64,000 nt of DNA from Candidatus Aenigmatarchaeota archaeon. Lineage in GTDB: Archaea; Aenigmatarchaeota; Aenigmatarchaeia; JACPZZ01. The DNA lies in the NCBI GenBank assembly GCA_016202815.1, contig JACQNZ010000004.1, forward strand, positions 141,940 through 205,939, given 5' to 3'. Positions 39,536 through 48,764 of the stretch are shown piece after piece (positions within the stretch are counted from its first letter, which is position 1; each line of letters starts with the position of its first letter). The translations under genes were made by a program, and so were the position numbers. The notes under the pieces were generated by a model. The model was not told the DNA's origin, made no database searches, and saw nothing but the letters and a program-made list of their open reading frames with translations.

Positions 39536-40984
39536 ATGATAAGAAAAAGGCATCGTAAACTTTCGTTGATGTATTTTTTAACTATAGTTTTTATCTTGTT
39601 CGCAGGATATGGAACTTATAGTAACATCTCAGATAGTAACTATTCGTGCAGAGGTTGCAACGTTGTTTTGGTGTCAATAGACACGCTAAGAGCAGATCAT
39701 ATGGGTCTTTATGGTTACGCCAGAAACACCACGCCCAACATTGATAAACTTGCGACAAATTCCATTGTTTTTGAAAATATGATAGCGCAGTCCGCGTGGA
39801 CTTTGCCGTCGCATGCATCTATGCTAACCGGGTTTTACCCTTTCAGGTTGTTTGCTAATTTTGATTTGTTGGGCAGCAGTGATTCAATTGATGGAAATTA
39901 TTCCATGGTTTCAGAAACCTTATCGGAAAATGGTTATAAAACAGCGGCTTTCACAGCAGGCGGTTTTGTTGGTGAGAAATATGGGTTTGGAAGGGGTTTT
40001 GACGAATATCATTCAACAACAAAAACCCGTCAGGTGCAGCCACAAAAGGTTTATCTTAACGAATCTAATCTGGTTTTTGACTGGTTGAACGATAACAAGA
40101 ATTCAAAATTTTTCCTGTTTTTCCATACGTTTGCCCCCCATGACCCTTATTTGCCGCCTGAGCCGTATGACACTGTTTTCGATCCTAATTACACCGGCAA
40201 AATTTTAGGTTCACGGAAAAATTGGGAACCCTTATTATCATCATATTACGGGAAGCTCGGTATTATTGGCAATGACACCCAAAGCGAAGATATATTCGTA
40301 AAATATGCAGTACCATATTATTGGAGCTTTGTCAATGAGTCTGACCCAGAAGATGTCGAACATATTAAAGCATTATACGACGGGGAAATACTTTATACAG
40401 ATAATTTTATCGGTATGCTCATCGAAAAATTGAAGCAGGAAGGCGTGTACGGTAAGACTGTTGTCATAATAACTTCAGATCACGGGGAAGAGTTTGGCGA
40501 ACACGGCAATTTCCGGCATGCAAAAAACCTTTACGATACCACTATAAAAATTCCTTTGTTGATTCATATCCCCGGAAACGAAAATGACATGCGGGTCAAA
40601 ACTGTTGCGCAACATGCAGATATCGTGCCTACTGTGTTGGATATTTTGAAAATAAAGGCGGCAACTAATTATGATGGTGCCAGTTTGATAAGTTTCGTTA
40701 AAAATTCAAAAAAACCTGTATATGCGTTCAGTTTCCACGGCGATTTAATGTCTATGCGGACAGATGAATGGAAGCTTATAGGGAAACACGGCGACGTTAA
40801 TGAATTTTATAATATTACGTCCGATGGCGGGGAGACGCGCAATTTGATTGAAAATATCAAGCGTTTGGATTCGTTTTTAGCGTTATTGGACAGATGGAAA
40901 CAAACAGCAGGTTACTGGTTTAATACAGCTTATGAAACCGTTGACATTATGGACAATCTTAGAAGGATAGGATACGTTGTTTGA
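39536..40984 (+). CDS. Sulfatase-fold enzyme with Thr at the nucleophile position (copy 1)
   Basis: A 482-residue membrane-anchored enzyme. ATG 39536 gives a membrane segment (LSLMYFLTIVFILFAGYGTY). VVLVSIDTLRADHMGLYGY is the first metal motif. SAWTLPSHASMLTG sits where sulfatases have C/S-x-P-S-R formylglycine, so the nucleophile would be Thr, as in LtaS-type phosphoglycerol transferases. TSDHGEEFGEHG and the downstream AQHADIVPTVLDIL are typical of the fold. It is likely an exterior phosphoester hydrolase or transferase rather than a sulfatase. The sequence is A/T-richer than its neighbours. Confidence 0.9.
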   Translation: MIRKRHRKLSLMYFLTIVFILFAGYGTYSNISDSNYSCRGCNVVLVSIDTLRADHMGLYGYARNTTPNIDKLATNSIVFENMIAQSAWTLPSHASMLTGFYPFRLFANFDLLGSSDSIDGNYSMVSETLSENGYKTAAFTAGGFVGEKYGFGRGFDEYHSTTKTRQVQPQKVYLNESNLVFDWLNDNKNSKFFLFFHTFAPHDPYLPPEPYDTVFDPNYTGKILGSRKNWEPLLSSYYGKLGIIGNDTQSEDIFVKYAVPYYWSFVNESDPEDVEHIKALYDGEILYTDNFIGMLIEKLKQEGVYGKTVVIITSDHGEEFGEHGNFRHAKNLYDTTIKIPLLIHIPGNENDMRVKTVAQHADIVPTVLDILKIKAATNYDGASLISFVKNSKKPVYAFSFHGDLMSMRTDEWKLIGKHGDVNEFYNITSDGGETRNLIENIKRLDSFLALLDRWKQTAGYWFNTAYETVDIMDNLRRIGYVV

Positions 40985-41124
40985 ATAAATCGTCTAGCCG
41001 ATTATTATCCCGTTGCTATAGCAAGATTTTTGGTTTTATCCCAAATTACAGGAAAGAGGCGGTGGATGAAAACCTGTTATATTCGATATATGTTCTGGGC
41101 GTGGTCTGGAAATGCCTAAATTGA
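40981..41124 (+). CDS. Possible 47-residue ORF overlapping the sulfatase-fold stop
   Basis: A TTG-initiated frame overlaps the upstream stop (TTGA) and runs to TGA 41122-41124. The peptide (MNKSSSRLLSRCYSKIFGF, then VDENLLYSIYVLGVVWKCLN) is basic then hydrophobic. Coupling is the only evidence for expression. It fills most of a 158-base gap. Confidence 0.25.
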   Translation: MNKSSSRLLSRCYSKIFGFIPNYRKEAVDENLLYSIYVLGVVWKCLN

Positions 41125-41157
41125 ACCTTATTTATACAGGTTTTGCATTATCTTTTT

Positions 41158-41739
41158 ATGCGCCTTGGAAGCGGCCAGCCGATTAGCGCCTACTTATTGA
41201 TACCGGTTTTTGTTGTGGCCGTGGCAGGCGCCATAGTTTTTCTTTTATCCGGTGTTAATGTTGCACAGCCTTTCACAGAAGAGCGATGCCTGAAAAAACT
41301 GCAGCTGCCCGATGAATTCTTTCAACGAGCTTCGTATGAGGAAAGGCATCTGGACTATAACATCGATAGGACGCCTGCCGAGGGCGTTTTGTGGAAGATA
41401 TATTCTTCAGGAAAGCGCTTTAACAGAACTTTTGTCGGCGTAATCAAGACCAGTGAACAAATGGCCTATACGGTTTTTTCGGGCAACTTCCAGGGCTGCG
41501 GCAAGCTGATGCCGGCAGTTGAGTTGTCGGTTCCGCAGGGAGCGGCGTTCCTTGCATGCAGGGCAATAAATATCTATGTGACTGGTGAAAAGACAGGCCA
41601 GTATTTCAGCGTAAGCAATTATCTTCAGGGCAGCAACACGAGTTTCGAAAGCTTGGACATCGTCGCGCTTGAGCGGCAGGACGGGATGCTGGACTATTAC
41701 AACTCCTTGTACGATTCTTTACGGTGCAAAAAAGCTTAG
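41158..41739 (+). CDS. Membrane-anchored protein of unknown function
   Basis: A 193-residue protein. ATG 41158 is preferred over TTG 41143. One membrane helix (AYLLIPVFVVAVAGAIVFLLSG) is followed by an exterior domain with cysteines in RCLKKL, GCGKLMP, LACRAIN and SLRCKKA, suggesting disulfides. No known family. The general design, a single helix plus a roughly 160-residue beta-rich domain, is shared with the protein at 48108, although sequences differ. Its end overlaps the convergent toroid gene by 4 bases. Confidence 0.6.
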   Translation: MRLGSGQPISAYLLIPVFVVAVAGAIVFLLSGVNVAQPFTEERCLKKLQLPDEFFQRASYEERHLDYNIDRTPAEGVLWKIYSSGKRFNRTFVGVIKTSEQMAYTVFSGNFQGCGKLMPAVELSVPQGAAFLACRAINIYVTGEKTGQYFSVSNYLQGSNTSFESLDIVALERQDGMLDYYNSLYDSLRCKKA

Positions 41740-42902
41740 ATTTTCCCGTCCTGCGTTTCGTATTTTGCCAGAGCTTCCAGGCTTACCGCTGTTGTTATTT
41801 CTCTGGAGCCGTCCGCTGGCGCGATTACATCCTTGTCCCAGCCGCCGTCGCCTCGTTGGCGGGCTAGTATGCACGAGACGGCCCTTTTTAGCGAAGGCCC
41901 CTCGTAACCTGCGTTTATCAACGAGACCGTTGCCATTGACGTGTCCAACGGGCTGCCCCAGCAGCCGTCCTTGCCCTGATTTTTAACGAGTTCTTCGGTT
42001 ATGATATTGACACCTTCTTGCAGGCATGTAGCACGGGCGTCGCTGTAAGCCCTTGTGTATAAGTAAAAAAGCACATAGGGGGACGCGCAGTACATGCAAC
42101 ATTGGTAATTCCTGGCGATCATGCTTTCTTTCAGGTAAGTGCAAACCGCGTCATGCGAGTCAAAGCTTTTGTTGGTGAACGAAAAATAGGAAAGCGCATT
42201 CAGGTTTTCTTCACACCCAACATATGAAAACGTTTGTTTGTGCAAGGTTTTATTTTTGCCAATCAGTTCCAAAATCCATGAGTAGTACAGATTATCCTCG
42301 CCCAAGTTGTCTTCGGCGAAGTTCTTGACTCTTTTCATGTCTTCGGTCGATATGTTCGTTTTGAGTGTGAACCCATTCAAATGATCTATATTCGGAAATT
42401 GAAATCTCTTGTTTTCGGCCGTAGTGTTGGTGATCCATAAAAAGAACAACCCTTCACGGTTCCTATGGCGCAAAAGACTTTCAACTGATTTTTCATCCGT
42501 TTTTATGCCGTTTTCGGCCAATGCGTACATGCTCAAAAACGTGTCGTCCGTGTCCAACGGGAATGTTTTACTGAACCTCCAGAACGTACCGTTTTCCCTG
42601 GCACTCAGCAAAAATGCCACACCATTTCTTCTTATCTCTTCCGTGTCGGCGTTGTTTTTTACAGCCGCAATGGAATGCATAATCAATGACGTTATGTAAG
42701 GAGAGCGTTTCAGTTCCTTTCCCAGCTTCAAATTATATGTTAAAAATTCCCCGTTTTCCAATTGCCCAGCGCGCAAAAACCGCACACCATTTTCAATAGA
42801 AGCTTCTATTTTTTCCTTTTCTGCGAGTTCGGTCGATGCGCCCGATAGAATGGTAAAAGCGAAAAACACAAGAAGGAAGCCAGCTTTGTTTTTCCTGCCC
42901 AT
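41736..42902 (-). CDS. Secreted alpha/alpha-toroid protein (squalene-cyclase/prenyltransferase fold) with DxDDT motif
   Basis: A 388-residue protein with an N-terminal signal segment (AGFLLVFFAFTILSGAST). Repeats of two helices follow: FLRAGQLENGEF, FLLSARENGTFW, LVKNQGKDGCWGSPLDTSMA and ILARQRGDGGWD carry the QxxDGxW pattern of terpenoid-cyclase toroids. FPLDTDDTFLSMYALAENG matches the DxDDT context that in class II terpene cyclases is the proton donor. Some secreted toroids keep this pattern without known activity. It is divergent from the UbiA gene by 24 bases. Whether it acts on a prenyl lipid is open. Confidence 0.75.
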   Translation of the reverse strand: MGRKNKAGFLLVFFAFTILSGASTELAEKEKIEASIENGVRFLRAGQLENGEFLTYNLKLGKELKRSPYITSLIMHSIAAVKNNADTEEIRRNGVAFLLSARENGTFWRFSKTFPLDTDDTFLSMYALAENGIKTDEKSVESLLRHRNREGLFFLWITNTTAENKRFQFPNIDHLNGFTLKTNISTEDMKRVKNFAEDNLGEDNLYYSWILELIGKNKTLHKQTFSYVGCEENLNALSYFSFTNKSFDSHDAVCTYLKESMIARNYQCCMYCASPYVLFYLYTRAYSDARATCLQEGVNIITEELVKNQGKDGCWGSPLDTSMATVSLINAGYEGPSLKRAVSCILARQRGDGGWDKDVIAPADGSREITTAVSLEALAKYETQDGKI

Positions 42903-42926
42903 AAATTATATTTAACAGGCCGGTTT

Positions 42927-43724
42927 ATGTATATTGAAGGCATCAGAATGGAAAGCGTTGCGGGGTTCGTAAGGATCAAAGAATGGGTTCACATACTGGG
43001 CCTGCCTGCTATGGGTTATTTATCATCTTCAAAATCCTTTATTCTGGGTTATAATTTTTATTTGCTGATCGTTTTGTCCTTTTTCGCCCTGGCTTTCGCT
43101 TATTCTTTCAATGAATATTTCGACAATAAAGGCAAATACCGGAGGAGTGCATGTTATTTGTCTGTTTCAATGTTAATCGCGTCCTTGTCGGCGGCAATTT
43201 TGATCTCTTTTGTGGCGTTTCTTCTTACTTTGCTTGGCGCCGCTTTGGCGATATCCTATTCCCATTCTAGGATATTCCTGAAGTCCAGGCCGTTGGTTGG
43301 AACTTTTGTCAATTCAATTTCCTTTGCGGATTTGTTCCTGATCGGGGCCGCAACCTATTCTGGAATTGCGCTGGAAAGCCTGCTTATGTCCGTATTAATT
43401 GCCTTCGTTTCTGTCCCCTTCCAAGTCATCCATGAGATAGGGCACGTGGCATCAGACAGAAGGAGGGGGTTGGCTACCACGGTGTCCAAGCTGGGAAATG
43501 AAAAGAGCGTTTTGATAGCGAATATTTCATTGGCGTTTTCGGTTGTCGCAGCATTTTTGGTTTATGTGTTTTTCAAGAATGTTTACACGCCGGTGTTCAC
43601 GGTATCTTTGTCGGCGGCCTTGTTTTGGATTCTCAGGATGGAAAACCCATTTATAGCCAGGATTTACATGCGGTATTGCGGCATAGCGTACGGCATATTA
43701 ATGGTATTGGGATATATTTCATAG
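42927..43724 (+). CDS. UbiA-family membrane prenyltransferase
   Basis: A 265-residue protein with about eight helices. YSFNEYFDNKGKYR is the first Asp motif (NDxxDxxxD, here NEYFDNKGK). VIHEIGHVASDRRRGLATTV is the second (ExxHxxxDxxxDxxxG-type). UbiA enzymes transfer prenyl groups to aromatic or polar acceptors, including archaeal lipid precursors. Start 42927 or Met8 at 42948 is possible; the latter has a GAAGG 7 bases before it. It overlaps nothing but sits 8 bases before the next sulfatase-fold gene. It shares a short divergent promoter with the toroid gene. Confidence 0.85.
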   Translation: MYIEGIRMESVAGFVRIKEWVHILGLPAMGYLSSSKSFILGYNFYLLIVLSFFALAFAYSFNEYFDNKGKYRRSACYLSVSMLIASLSAAILISFVAFLLTLLGAALAISYSHSRIFLKSRPLVGTFVNSISFADLFLIGAATYSGIALESLLMSVLIAFVSVPFQVIHEIGHVASDRRRGLATTVSKLGNEKSVLIANISLAFSVVAAFLVYVFFKNVYTPVFTVSLSAALFWILRMENPFIARIYMRYCGIAYGILMVLGYIS

Positions 43725-43732
43725 GCGTTAAA

Positions 43733-45187
43733 ATGAATAAAAAGCGGAAAAATGTCAAGTTTGCGTACGGAGCGGTTCTTTTAACCGTTGTTTTTTTATC
43801 GTTACTTTTTTCCCGGGGGAATAAAGGTTACAATGTAATTCTGATCTCCATAGACACGTTAAGGGCGGACCATTTGGGAGTTTACGGTTACCATAGGGAC
43901 ACATCACCGAACATAGACGCCTTGGCCAAGGATTCCATTGTGTTTGAAAACGCGATTTCACAGGCATCGTGGACGCTGCCTTCCCATGTTTCTATATTTA
44001 CTTCCAAATATCCGCCGGAAATATACCCTTACAACCTCAGCGCAAATATGTCGGACGATTACATGGCTTCTTTGGCACGAAAAGAATTCGTAGCGCATCC
44101 GAATATAGCTACGGTATTGAAGGGCAACGGTTATTCCACTGTGGCGTTTACTAGCGGCGGGTACGTGGCGGGTAGGTTGGGTTTCGAGAACGGGTTCGAC
44201 ATATATGACGACAGTTATATGCAAATTAAAAATCCGGCCCCGCAAATAACTTCGCGGGCAATTGAATGGCTGGAAGCCAACCGTACGAATAAATTCTTCC
44301 TTTTTTTGCATTATTTTGATGTCCATTGCCCTTACGAGCCGCTGCCGGAGTTCCAAAAATTTTATCTGGAGTCCCAAAGCAGGTTCAATTTGTCGCTTCG
44401 CTGCGCAGAGCTTGATTTTTCCAAACTGCGATTTTCCAATGACGAAGAAGCTGCCAACAGCAGCGATGTGAACAGGATTATCGGCGGTTACGATGACAGC
44501 ATAACCCAGGTAGATTATTATCTGGGCGAATTCATCGACAAATTGAAAGGTTACGGAATATACGACAATACCATCATAGTAATCCTTTCGGACCATGGCG
44601 AAACGCTTTACAACCACACGGGATCCGATTATTTCTCAGACGATTTTCCTACCGGATATGCGGGTCACGGGTTTTCGTTGTTCAATGAAGTTTTGCGGGT
44701 GCCGCTGATAATTAAATACCCGGGTTCCAGTCATCAGATTGTACAGGAAAGAGTCGGAATCGTGGACGTGTTGCCCACAGTTTTGGACATACTTAAGATG
44801 GATGCGCCGTTTAATTTCAGCGGGAAAAGCGCGTTAAACATTGAGCGGGACAGAAATCTCATAGCTGTAAGCGGTCGTGTTAAAGACTTTCCATACGGAG
44901 GATATGCCGTTTTCAATGACAGCCACAAAATGATATTCAAGGAGAGAAAGGACGGCACCAATGCCACGTTCCTTTATGATTTAGGAACCGATGGGAATGA
45001 AGTTTCCAATCTTGGTTCCGTCAAGCCCGATATTTCGGGAAAACTGAAAGATTGGCTATTTTACACATTGAATGTCATGGTCCAAAACGTTGCTGTCAAA
45101 GGCCATGAAGACGCGGCGGGCACGCGGATCGTGGACATGGAGGACATATTGCAAAATTTGGCCCAACAGGGGTATTTTGGTGCGTAA
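43733..45187 (+). CDS. Sulfatase-fold enzyme with Thr at the nucleophile position (copy 2)
   Basis: A 484-residue paralogue of the enzyme at 39536. ATG 43733 gives an N-terminal membrane anchor (FAYGAVLLTVVFLSLLFSRG). VILISIDTLRADHLGVYGY, QASWTLPSHVSIFTS, LSDHGETLYNHTG and VGIVDVLPTVLDIL are the matching motifs. Thr again replaces the formylglycine Cys/Ser. It has an extra hexa-cysteine-poor insert of about 25 residues before the catalytic His region. It overlaps the epimerase start by 8 bases, so the two are coupled. Likely exterior phosphoester chemistry. Confidence 0.9.
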   Translation: MNKKRKNVKFAYGAVLLTVVFLSLLFSRGNKGYNVILISIDTLRADHLGVYGYHRDTSPNIDALAKDSIVFENAISQASWTLPSHVSIFTSKYPPEIYPYNLSANMSDDYMASLARKEFVAHPNIATVLKGNGYSTVAFTSGGYVAGRLGFENGFDIYDDSYMQIKNPAPQITSRAIEWLEANRTNKFFLFLHYFDVHCPYEPLPEFQKFYLESQSRFNLSLRCAELDFSKLRFSNDEEAANSSDVNRIIGGYDDSITQVDYYLGEFIDKLKGYGIYDNTIIVILSDHGETLYNHTGSDYFSDDFPTGYAGHGFSLFNEVLRVPLIIKYPGSSHQIVQERVGIVDVLPTVLDILKMDAPFNFSGKSALNIERDRNLIAVSGRVKDFPYGGYAVFNDSHKMIFKERKDGTNATFLYDLGTDGNEVSNLGSVKPDISGKLKDWLFYTLNVMVQNVAVKGHEDAAGTRIVDMEDILQNLAQQGYFGA

Positions 45188-46133
45188 GTTATCCGTGCTT
45201 GTGACAGGCGCCAACGGTTTTATAGGCAGGCGTTTGTTGAGGAAACTGAGAGATCAGAAAAACGTTTTTGTGAGGTGCCTGGTAAGGAAGCCTTCCGAGA
45301 AAACGAGTGTTTTATGCCGAGATGTAAGAATCGGCGATCTACGGGACAGCGCCTCCATTGACGGCGTCGCGGAAGGCATTGATGTTGTTTTCCACCTCGC
45401 CACGACAGGCGACATAAACGCGACATCCGAAAAAGCGTATGACGAATACAGAATTAACAATGTTGAAGGGACGAAAAACCTGCTTGAGGAATGCAGTAGA
45501 AGTGGCGTGAAGAAGTTTGTCCATTTCAGCAGCGTGGCGGTTTACGGCGACATTAAGCGTAATATTATTGTAACCGAAAAAACCCCGTGCAAACCATTGG
45601 CACCCTATCAAAAAACCAAATACGAAAGCGAGCGGCTGGTTTTGGAGTATTGCAGGAAGCATAAAATAAACGCGGTTGTTTTGCGGCCGTCCACAGTTTA
45701 CGGCGGCAGGGACAGGAGTGACATTAGAAAATTGGACAAATTTATGAAATTGGGAGCGGTTCCGATTATCGGAGACGGCCGGAACCTCGTACATATGGTT
45801 CATGTGGATGATCTAGCCGAAACAGCGATAAAGGTCGCAGAACCGGGCAGAAAAGGCGGGGTGTATCTGGTTAATACAGAGTCCATAAGCCTGAATGACA
45901 TTATTTTTGTTTTGGGCAAGAACAGGAAATTCATAAAGATCAATATCCCGGTTAACTTGGTCAAATTCGCTTTGGGTTTTGCAGAGCCTGTTGCGAAAAA
46001 AATCGGTCTGACTTTGCCGATAAATTTGTCAAGAATAGAGAGCTTTTCCACCGATACGAAATTGGAAACGAAACTCGCTGAAAGAGAATTGGATTTTCAT
46101 CCGAAAAGGCTTTTCAAAGATCACACTTATTAA
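45180..46133 (+). CDS. NAD-dependent sugar epimerase/dehydratase
   Basis: A 317-residue extended short-chain dehydrogenase; GTG 45180 is chosen because homology starts at KLSVLVTGANGFIGRRLL. TGANGFIG is the NAD-binding motif. KKFVHFSSVAVYGD has the catalytic Ser/Thr region. YQKTKYESERLVLEY supplies Tyr-x3-Lys. RPSTVYGGRDRSD and VHMVHVDDLAETA are family segments. It probably epimerises or dehydrates a nucleotide sugar for the glycan made by this locus. It is coupled to the upstream sulfatase-fold gene. Confidence 0.92.
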   Translation: MRKLSVLVTGANGFIGRRLLRKLRDQKNVFVRCLVRKPSEKTSVLCRDVRIGDLRDSASIDGVAEGIDVVFHLATTGDINATSEKAYDEYRINNVEGTKNLLEECSRSGVKKFVHFSSVAVYGDIKRNIIVTEKTPCKPLAPYQKTKYESERLVLEYCRKHKINAVVLRPSTVYGGRDRSDIRKLDKFMKLGAVPIIGDGRNLVHMVHVDDLAETAIKVAEPGRKGGVYLVNTESISLNDIIFVLGKNRKFIKINIPVNLVKFALGFAEPVAKKIGLTLPINLSRIESFSTDTKLETKLAERELDFHPKRLFKDHTY

Positions 46134-46156
46134 GCTGGCGGTCGGACTATACAAAT

Positions 46157-47020
46157 ATGCGGCAAAAGTTTTCCATAATAGTAACGTCTTTCGGTGACGA
46201 TGCCTCTATACTTATTAAAGACGTGTTACGTTCTAAGGTAAGAAAGGATTTTATTCTTGACAAAATTGTACTCGTAAAATGCGGTCCGGATAAGTTCAAT
46301 TTTCAGGCGGATAGCAGGATAACTGTAATCGAGGAAAAGGAAAGGCGTGGAAAAGCGGCGGCCATAAACAAGGCGTTATCCAGGATCAAGAGCGGTTTGG
46401 TAGTTCTTTGCAGCGCTGACATAGTCCTGCGCAAAAACGCGTTAGCAGCCCTTTTGCAGCCTTTTGAAAATCCGGGAGTCGGGATGTCGTCTTCCCGTCC
46501 GGTTTCAATGGACGACACCAAAACTTATTGCGGCTTCCTGAATTTTCTGGTATGGGAAATGCACCATATAATTTCCGAAAAGCGGCCGAAGGGAGGCGAG
46601 ATGATAGCGTTCAGGAAAGTTTTTGACAAAATACCCGAAAACATAGCGGCGGATGAAGCGTTCATAGAATCCGAGATAATCAAGCGCGGTTATAGGATCC
46701 AATACGCGCCTTTTTCCATGGTCATGAGTTCCGGGCCTGCGCATTTGAGCGGTTTTGTAATGCAAAGAAGGCGGGTGTTTTCAGGCCATTTGCAAGTCAG
46801 AAAGCTGAATAATTATTCCGTGTCCACCATGGATAATTTGCTGCTATTAAAATCGCTGGCGAGATGTGCGGCTGTTAGGAAATTCGGGTTGAAGCAGGCC
46901 GCTTGGTCGGTTTCGGCGATCTTGGTGGAAATGTTTTCCCGTTTTTTGGGTCTTATGGATTATAAGTCCAATAAAGTGTTGTTCATGTGGCCAAAGTACA
47001 GGAGAGGCAATTCCAAATGA
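46157..47020 (+). CDS. Family 2 glycosyltransferase
   Basis: A 287-residue GT-A enzyme. FSIIVTSFGDDASI starts the nucleotide-sugar domain. KGEEK-type sequence ITVIEEKERRGKAAAINKAL and VVLCSADIVLRKNAL supply the SAD (DxD-like) metal site. ADEAFIESEIIKRGYRI holds the acceptor-side acidic residues (EDxx-type). A C-terminal basic helix replaces a membrane segment. Its stop overlaps the start of the radical SAM gene (ATGA). It likely adds one sugar to the lipid-linked product. Confidence 0.9.
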   Translation: MRQKFSIIVTSFGDDASILIKDVLRSKVRKDFILDKIVLVKCGPDKFNFQADSRITVIEEKERRGKAAAINKALSRIKSGLVVLCSADIVLRKNALAALLQPFENPGVGMSSSRPVSMDDTKTYCGFLNFLVWEMHHIISEKRPKGGEMIAFRKVFDKIPENIAADEAFIESEIIKRGYRIQYAPFSMVMSSGPAHLSGFVMQRRRVFSGHLQVRKLNNYSVSTMDNLLLLKSLARCAAVRKFGLKQAAWSVSAILVEMFSRFLGLMDYKSNKVLFMWPKYRRGNSK

Positions 47021-48066
47021 TCGGCCTCATTCCAAAGATTGCTGGTTATAACCTGTTCAGGGAGTTCGGCGCGGGCAGGCCGCTGCCGGCAAACATAACC
47101 GTGACCGTCACCGATGTATGCAATTTCATGTGCAAAACCTGTAATATCGGCAAATTGTATTTGGCTCACCCGGAAATGGCGAAGAATGAGCTTACGGCCG
47201 ATGAATACGGGAAAATTTTCAGCAATTTGGGGAATGTGTTCTGGGTTACTGTCACGGGCGGGGAGCCTTTTTTCCGCAGGGATCTTGTTGACGTTGTATC
47301 CGATATTTATCGCGCTTCAAGGCCGATGTTCATGACACTTCCCACAAATGGTTATGTGCCTAAAAAAATTGCAAGCGATGTCGAACGCATCTTAGACGAG
47401 TGCGAAGGCATGAGGGTTATGGTAAATTTGTCGTTGGATGGGGTTGAAAAGGAACATGACGAAATCAGGGGTATGGATGGCAGCTTTAAGCGTTTACTTG
47501 AATCCTATTCTGCACTCAGAATGTTGGATGATAGCAGGTTATCGATAGGGGTTAACACGGTGATATCAAAATTTAATGTAGGCATGATGGATGAAATTTG
47601 CGCTTTTGTAAGAGGCGAGCTTAAGCCGGATTCCTTTATAGCAGAAGTTGCGGAAAACAGGTCCAACCTTTACAACGAAAACGACGATATGCGGCCGAAA
47701 GATTACAACGCGGCCCTAAAAAACCTCATGTTACAGGACAGAAACCCCAAAAAATTGCCTTTGATTTTAATAAAGCTGGCAAGAAACGCCTTTTATAGGA
47801 CTCTGGCGTCCGGGAAGGCGCACAGGTGCTTTGCCGGTTTCGCTTCTGCGTGTATAATGCCGAAGGGCGACCTGTGGTTGAGCTGTGTGAAAAACTCGGC
47901 GGTCGGAAATTTGAGGGACGCGGATTATGATTTCAGGCGTTTATGGTTTTCCAAAAAGGCCATGTCCATGAGGAAGGAACTTAAGAAACCTTGCGGTTGC
48001 ATGCTGGCAAACGCCCATTATACAAATCTGATGTGCAACCCATTTCAGCTATTATCGGTACGTTAA
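47017..48066 (+). CDS. Radical SAM protein with SPASM/twitch-like C-terminus (copy 1)
   Basis: A 349-residue enzyme. ATG 47017 is preceded by GGAGAGG. CNFMCKTCNIG is the CxxxCxxC [4Fe-4S] motif, followed by VTVTGGEPFFRRD (the GGE SAM-binding motif). The C-terminal cysteines (HRCFAG, SACIMP, LSCVKN, KPCGCML, LMCNP) can bind one or two further clusters, as in SPASM/twitch proteins that modify peptides or sugars. It follows the GT2 gene with a 4-base overlap. It may act on the adjacent micro-ORF peptides or on a glycan. Confidence 0.9.
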   Translation: MIGLIPKIAGYNLFREFGAGRPLPANITVTVTDVCNFMCKTCNIGKLYLAHPEMAKNELTADEYGKIFSNLGNVFWVTVTGGEPFFRRDLVDVVSDIYRASRPMFMTLPTNGYVPKKIASDVERILDECEGMRVMVNLSLDGVEKEHDEIRGMDGSFKRLLESYSALRMLDDSRLSIGVNTVISKFNVGMMDEICAFVRGELKPDSFIAEVAENRSNLYNENDDMRPKDYNAALKNLMLQDRNPKKLPLILIKLARNAFYRTLASGKAHRCFAGFASACIMPKGDLWLSCVKNSAVGNLRDADYDFRRLWFSKKAMSMRKELKKPCGCMLANAHYTNLMCNPFQLLSVR

Positions 48067-48107
48067 CTTTTATATCGCGAAAACCCACTAAAAATAGTGA
48101 CCTTCCG

Positions 48108-48725
48108 GTGTACATAGGAAAGTGGGAAGTAAACAATATCATTGTAGTGCCTTTTGCCTTGATTTTGGTTGTGGTTGCCGCGTTGTTTTTTTTGGTTTCT
48201 TCTGTGCAGGACAAAAGAACAACGATGGGGGAACCAAGCAACGCGGAGGGGGCTTCAGTTTCTTACGGTTTCTCTACCGTACAAGAAATGAGGTTGTGGG
48301 AAACAGCGGTCGTTGAGTTGTTCTGGACCAACCGGTCCATAGACGGCAGACAGGGCATAGTTTTGCTGCACCCTGTTTCGACAACGCAGCCGCGTTATAT
48401 GGAGAACAAGTTTAATCTGGTGGCGGGCAATAAATACAAGCTGCAGGTGGCCTCAGCCAACGTAGCCGGAAAAGCTCCCTTTGCAAACGCCACGCGCTGC
48501 GATGATTCAATAATTGCGCTTTCAGCCAAGAGCGGTGAAAATGAGAAAAGGCGGGAGTTCGTGGTAAACTCTAACGACGGTTGGGTCCTGTTTTCCATTG
48601 ACATTTCAGAGTTTGCAGGCTCGGAGACCGTTGTCCGTGTTTCCGGCGTTTCAGGCGGGCCCTGCGGCGATTGGAATGGTGAATGGAGCGCTGTGGATAT
48701 GGTGGAGATAGTAAACTATAAATAA
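48108..48725 (+). CDS. Membrane-anchored protein of unknown function
   Basis: A 205-residue protein; GTG 48108 is chosen since the longer frame overlaps the radical SAM end. A membrane helix (NIIVVPFALILVVVAALFFLVS) is followed by an exterior beta domain (VELFWTNRSIDGRQGIVLLH; FSIDISEFAGSETVVRVSGV). Two cysteines (ATRCDDS and GGPCGDW) are present. It has no recognised family. Architecture resembles the protein at 41158. A jelly-roll, carbohydrate-binding fold is possible from the C-terminal strands but not shown. Confidence 0.6.
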   Translation: MYIGKWEVNNIIVVPFALILVVVAALFFLVSSVQDKRTTMGEPSNAEGASVSYGFSTVQEMRLWETAVVELFWTNRSIDGRQGIVLLHPVSTTQPRYMENKFNLVAGNKYKLQVASANVAGKAPFANATRCDDSIIALSAKSGENEKRREFVVNSNDGWVLFSIDISEFAGSETVVRVSGVSGGPCGDWNGEWSAVDMVEIVNYK

Positions 48726-48764
48726 TATTGGTTCACAATAAATAGTTATCAGTGAAGTGGTGGC

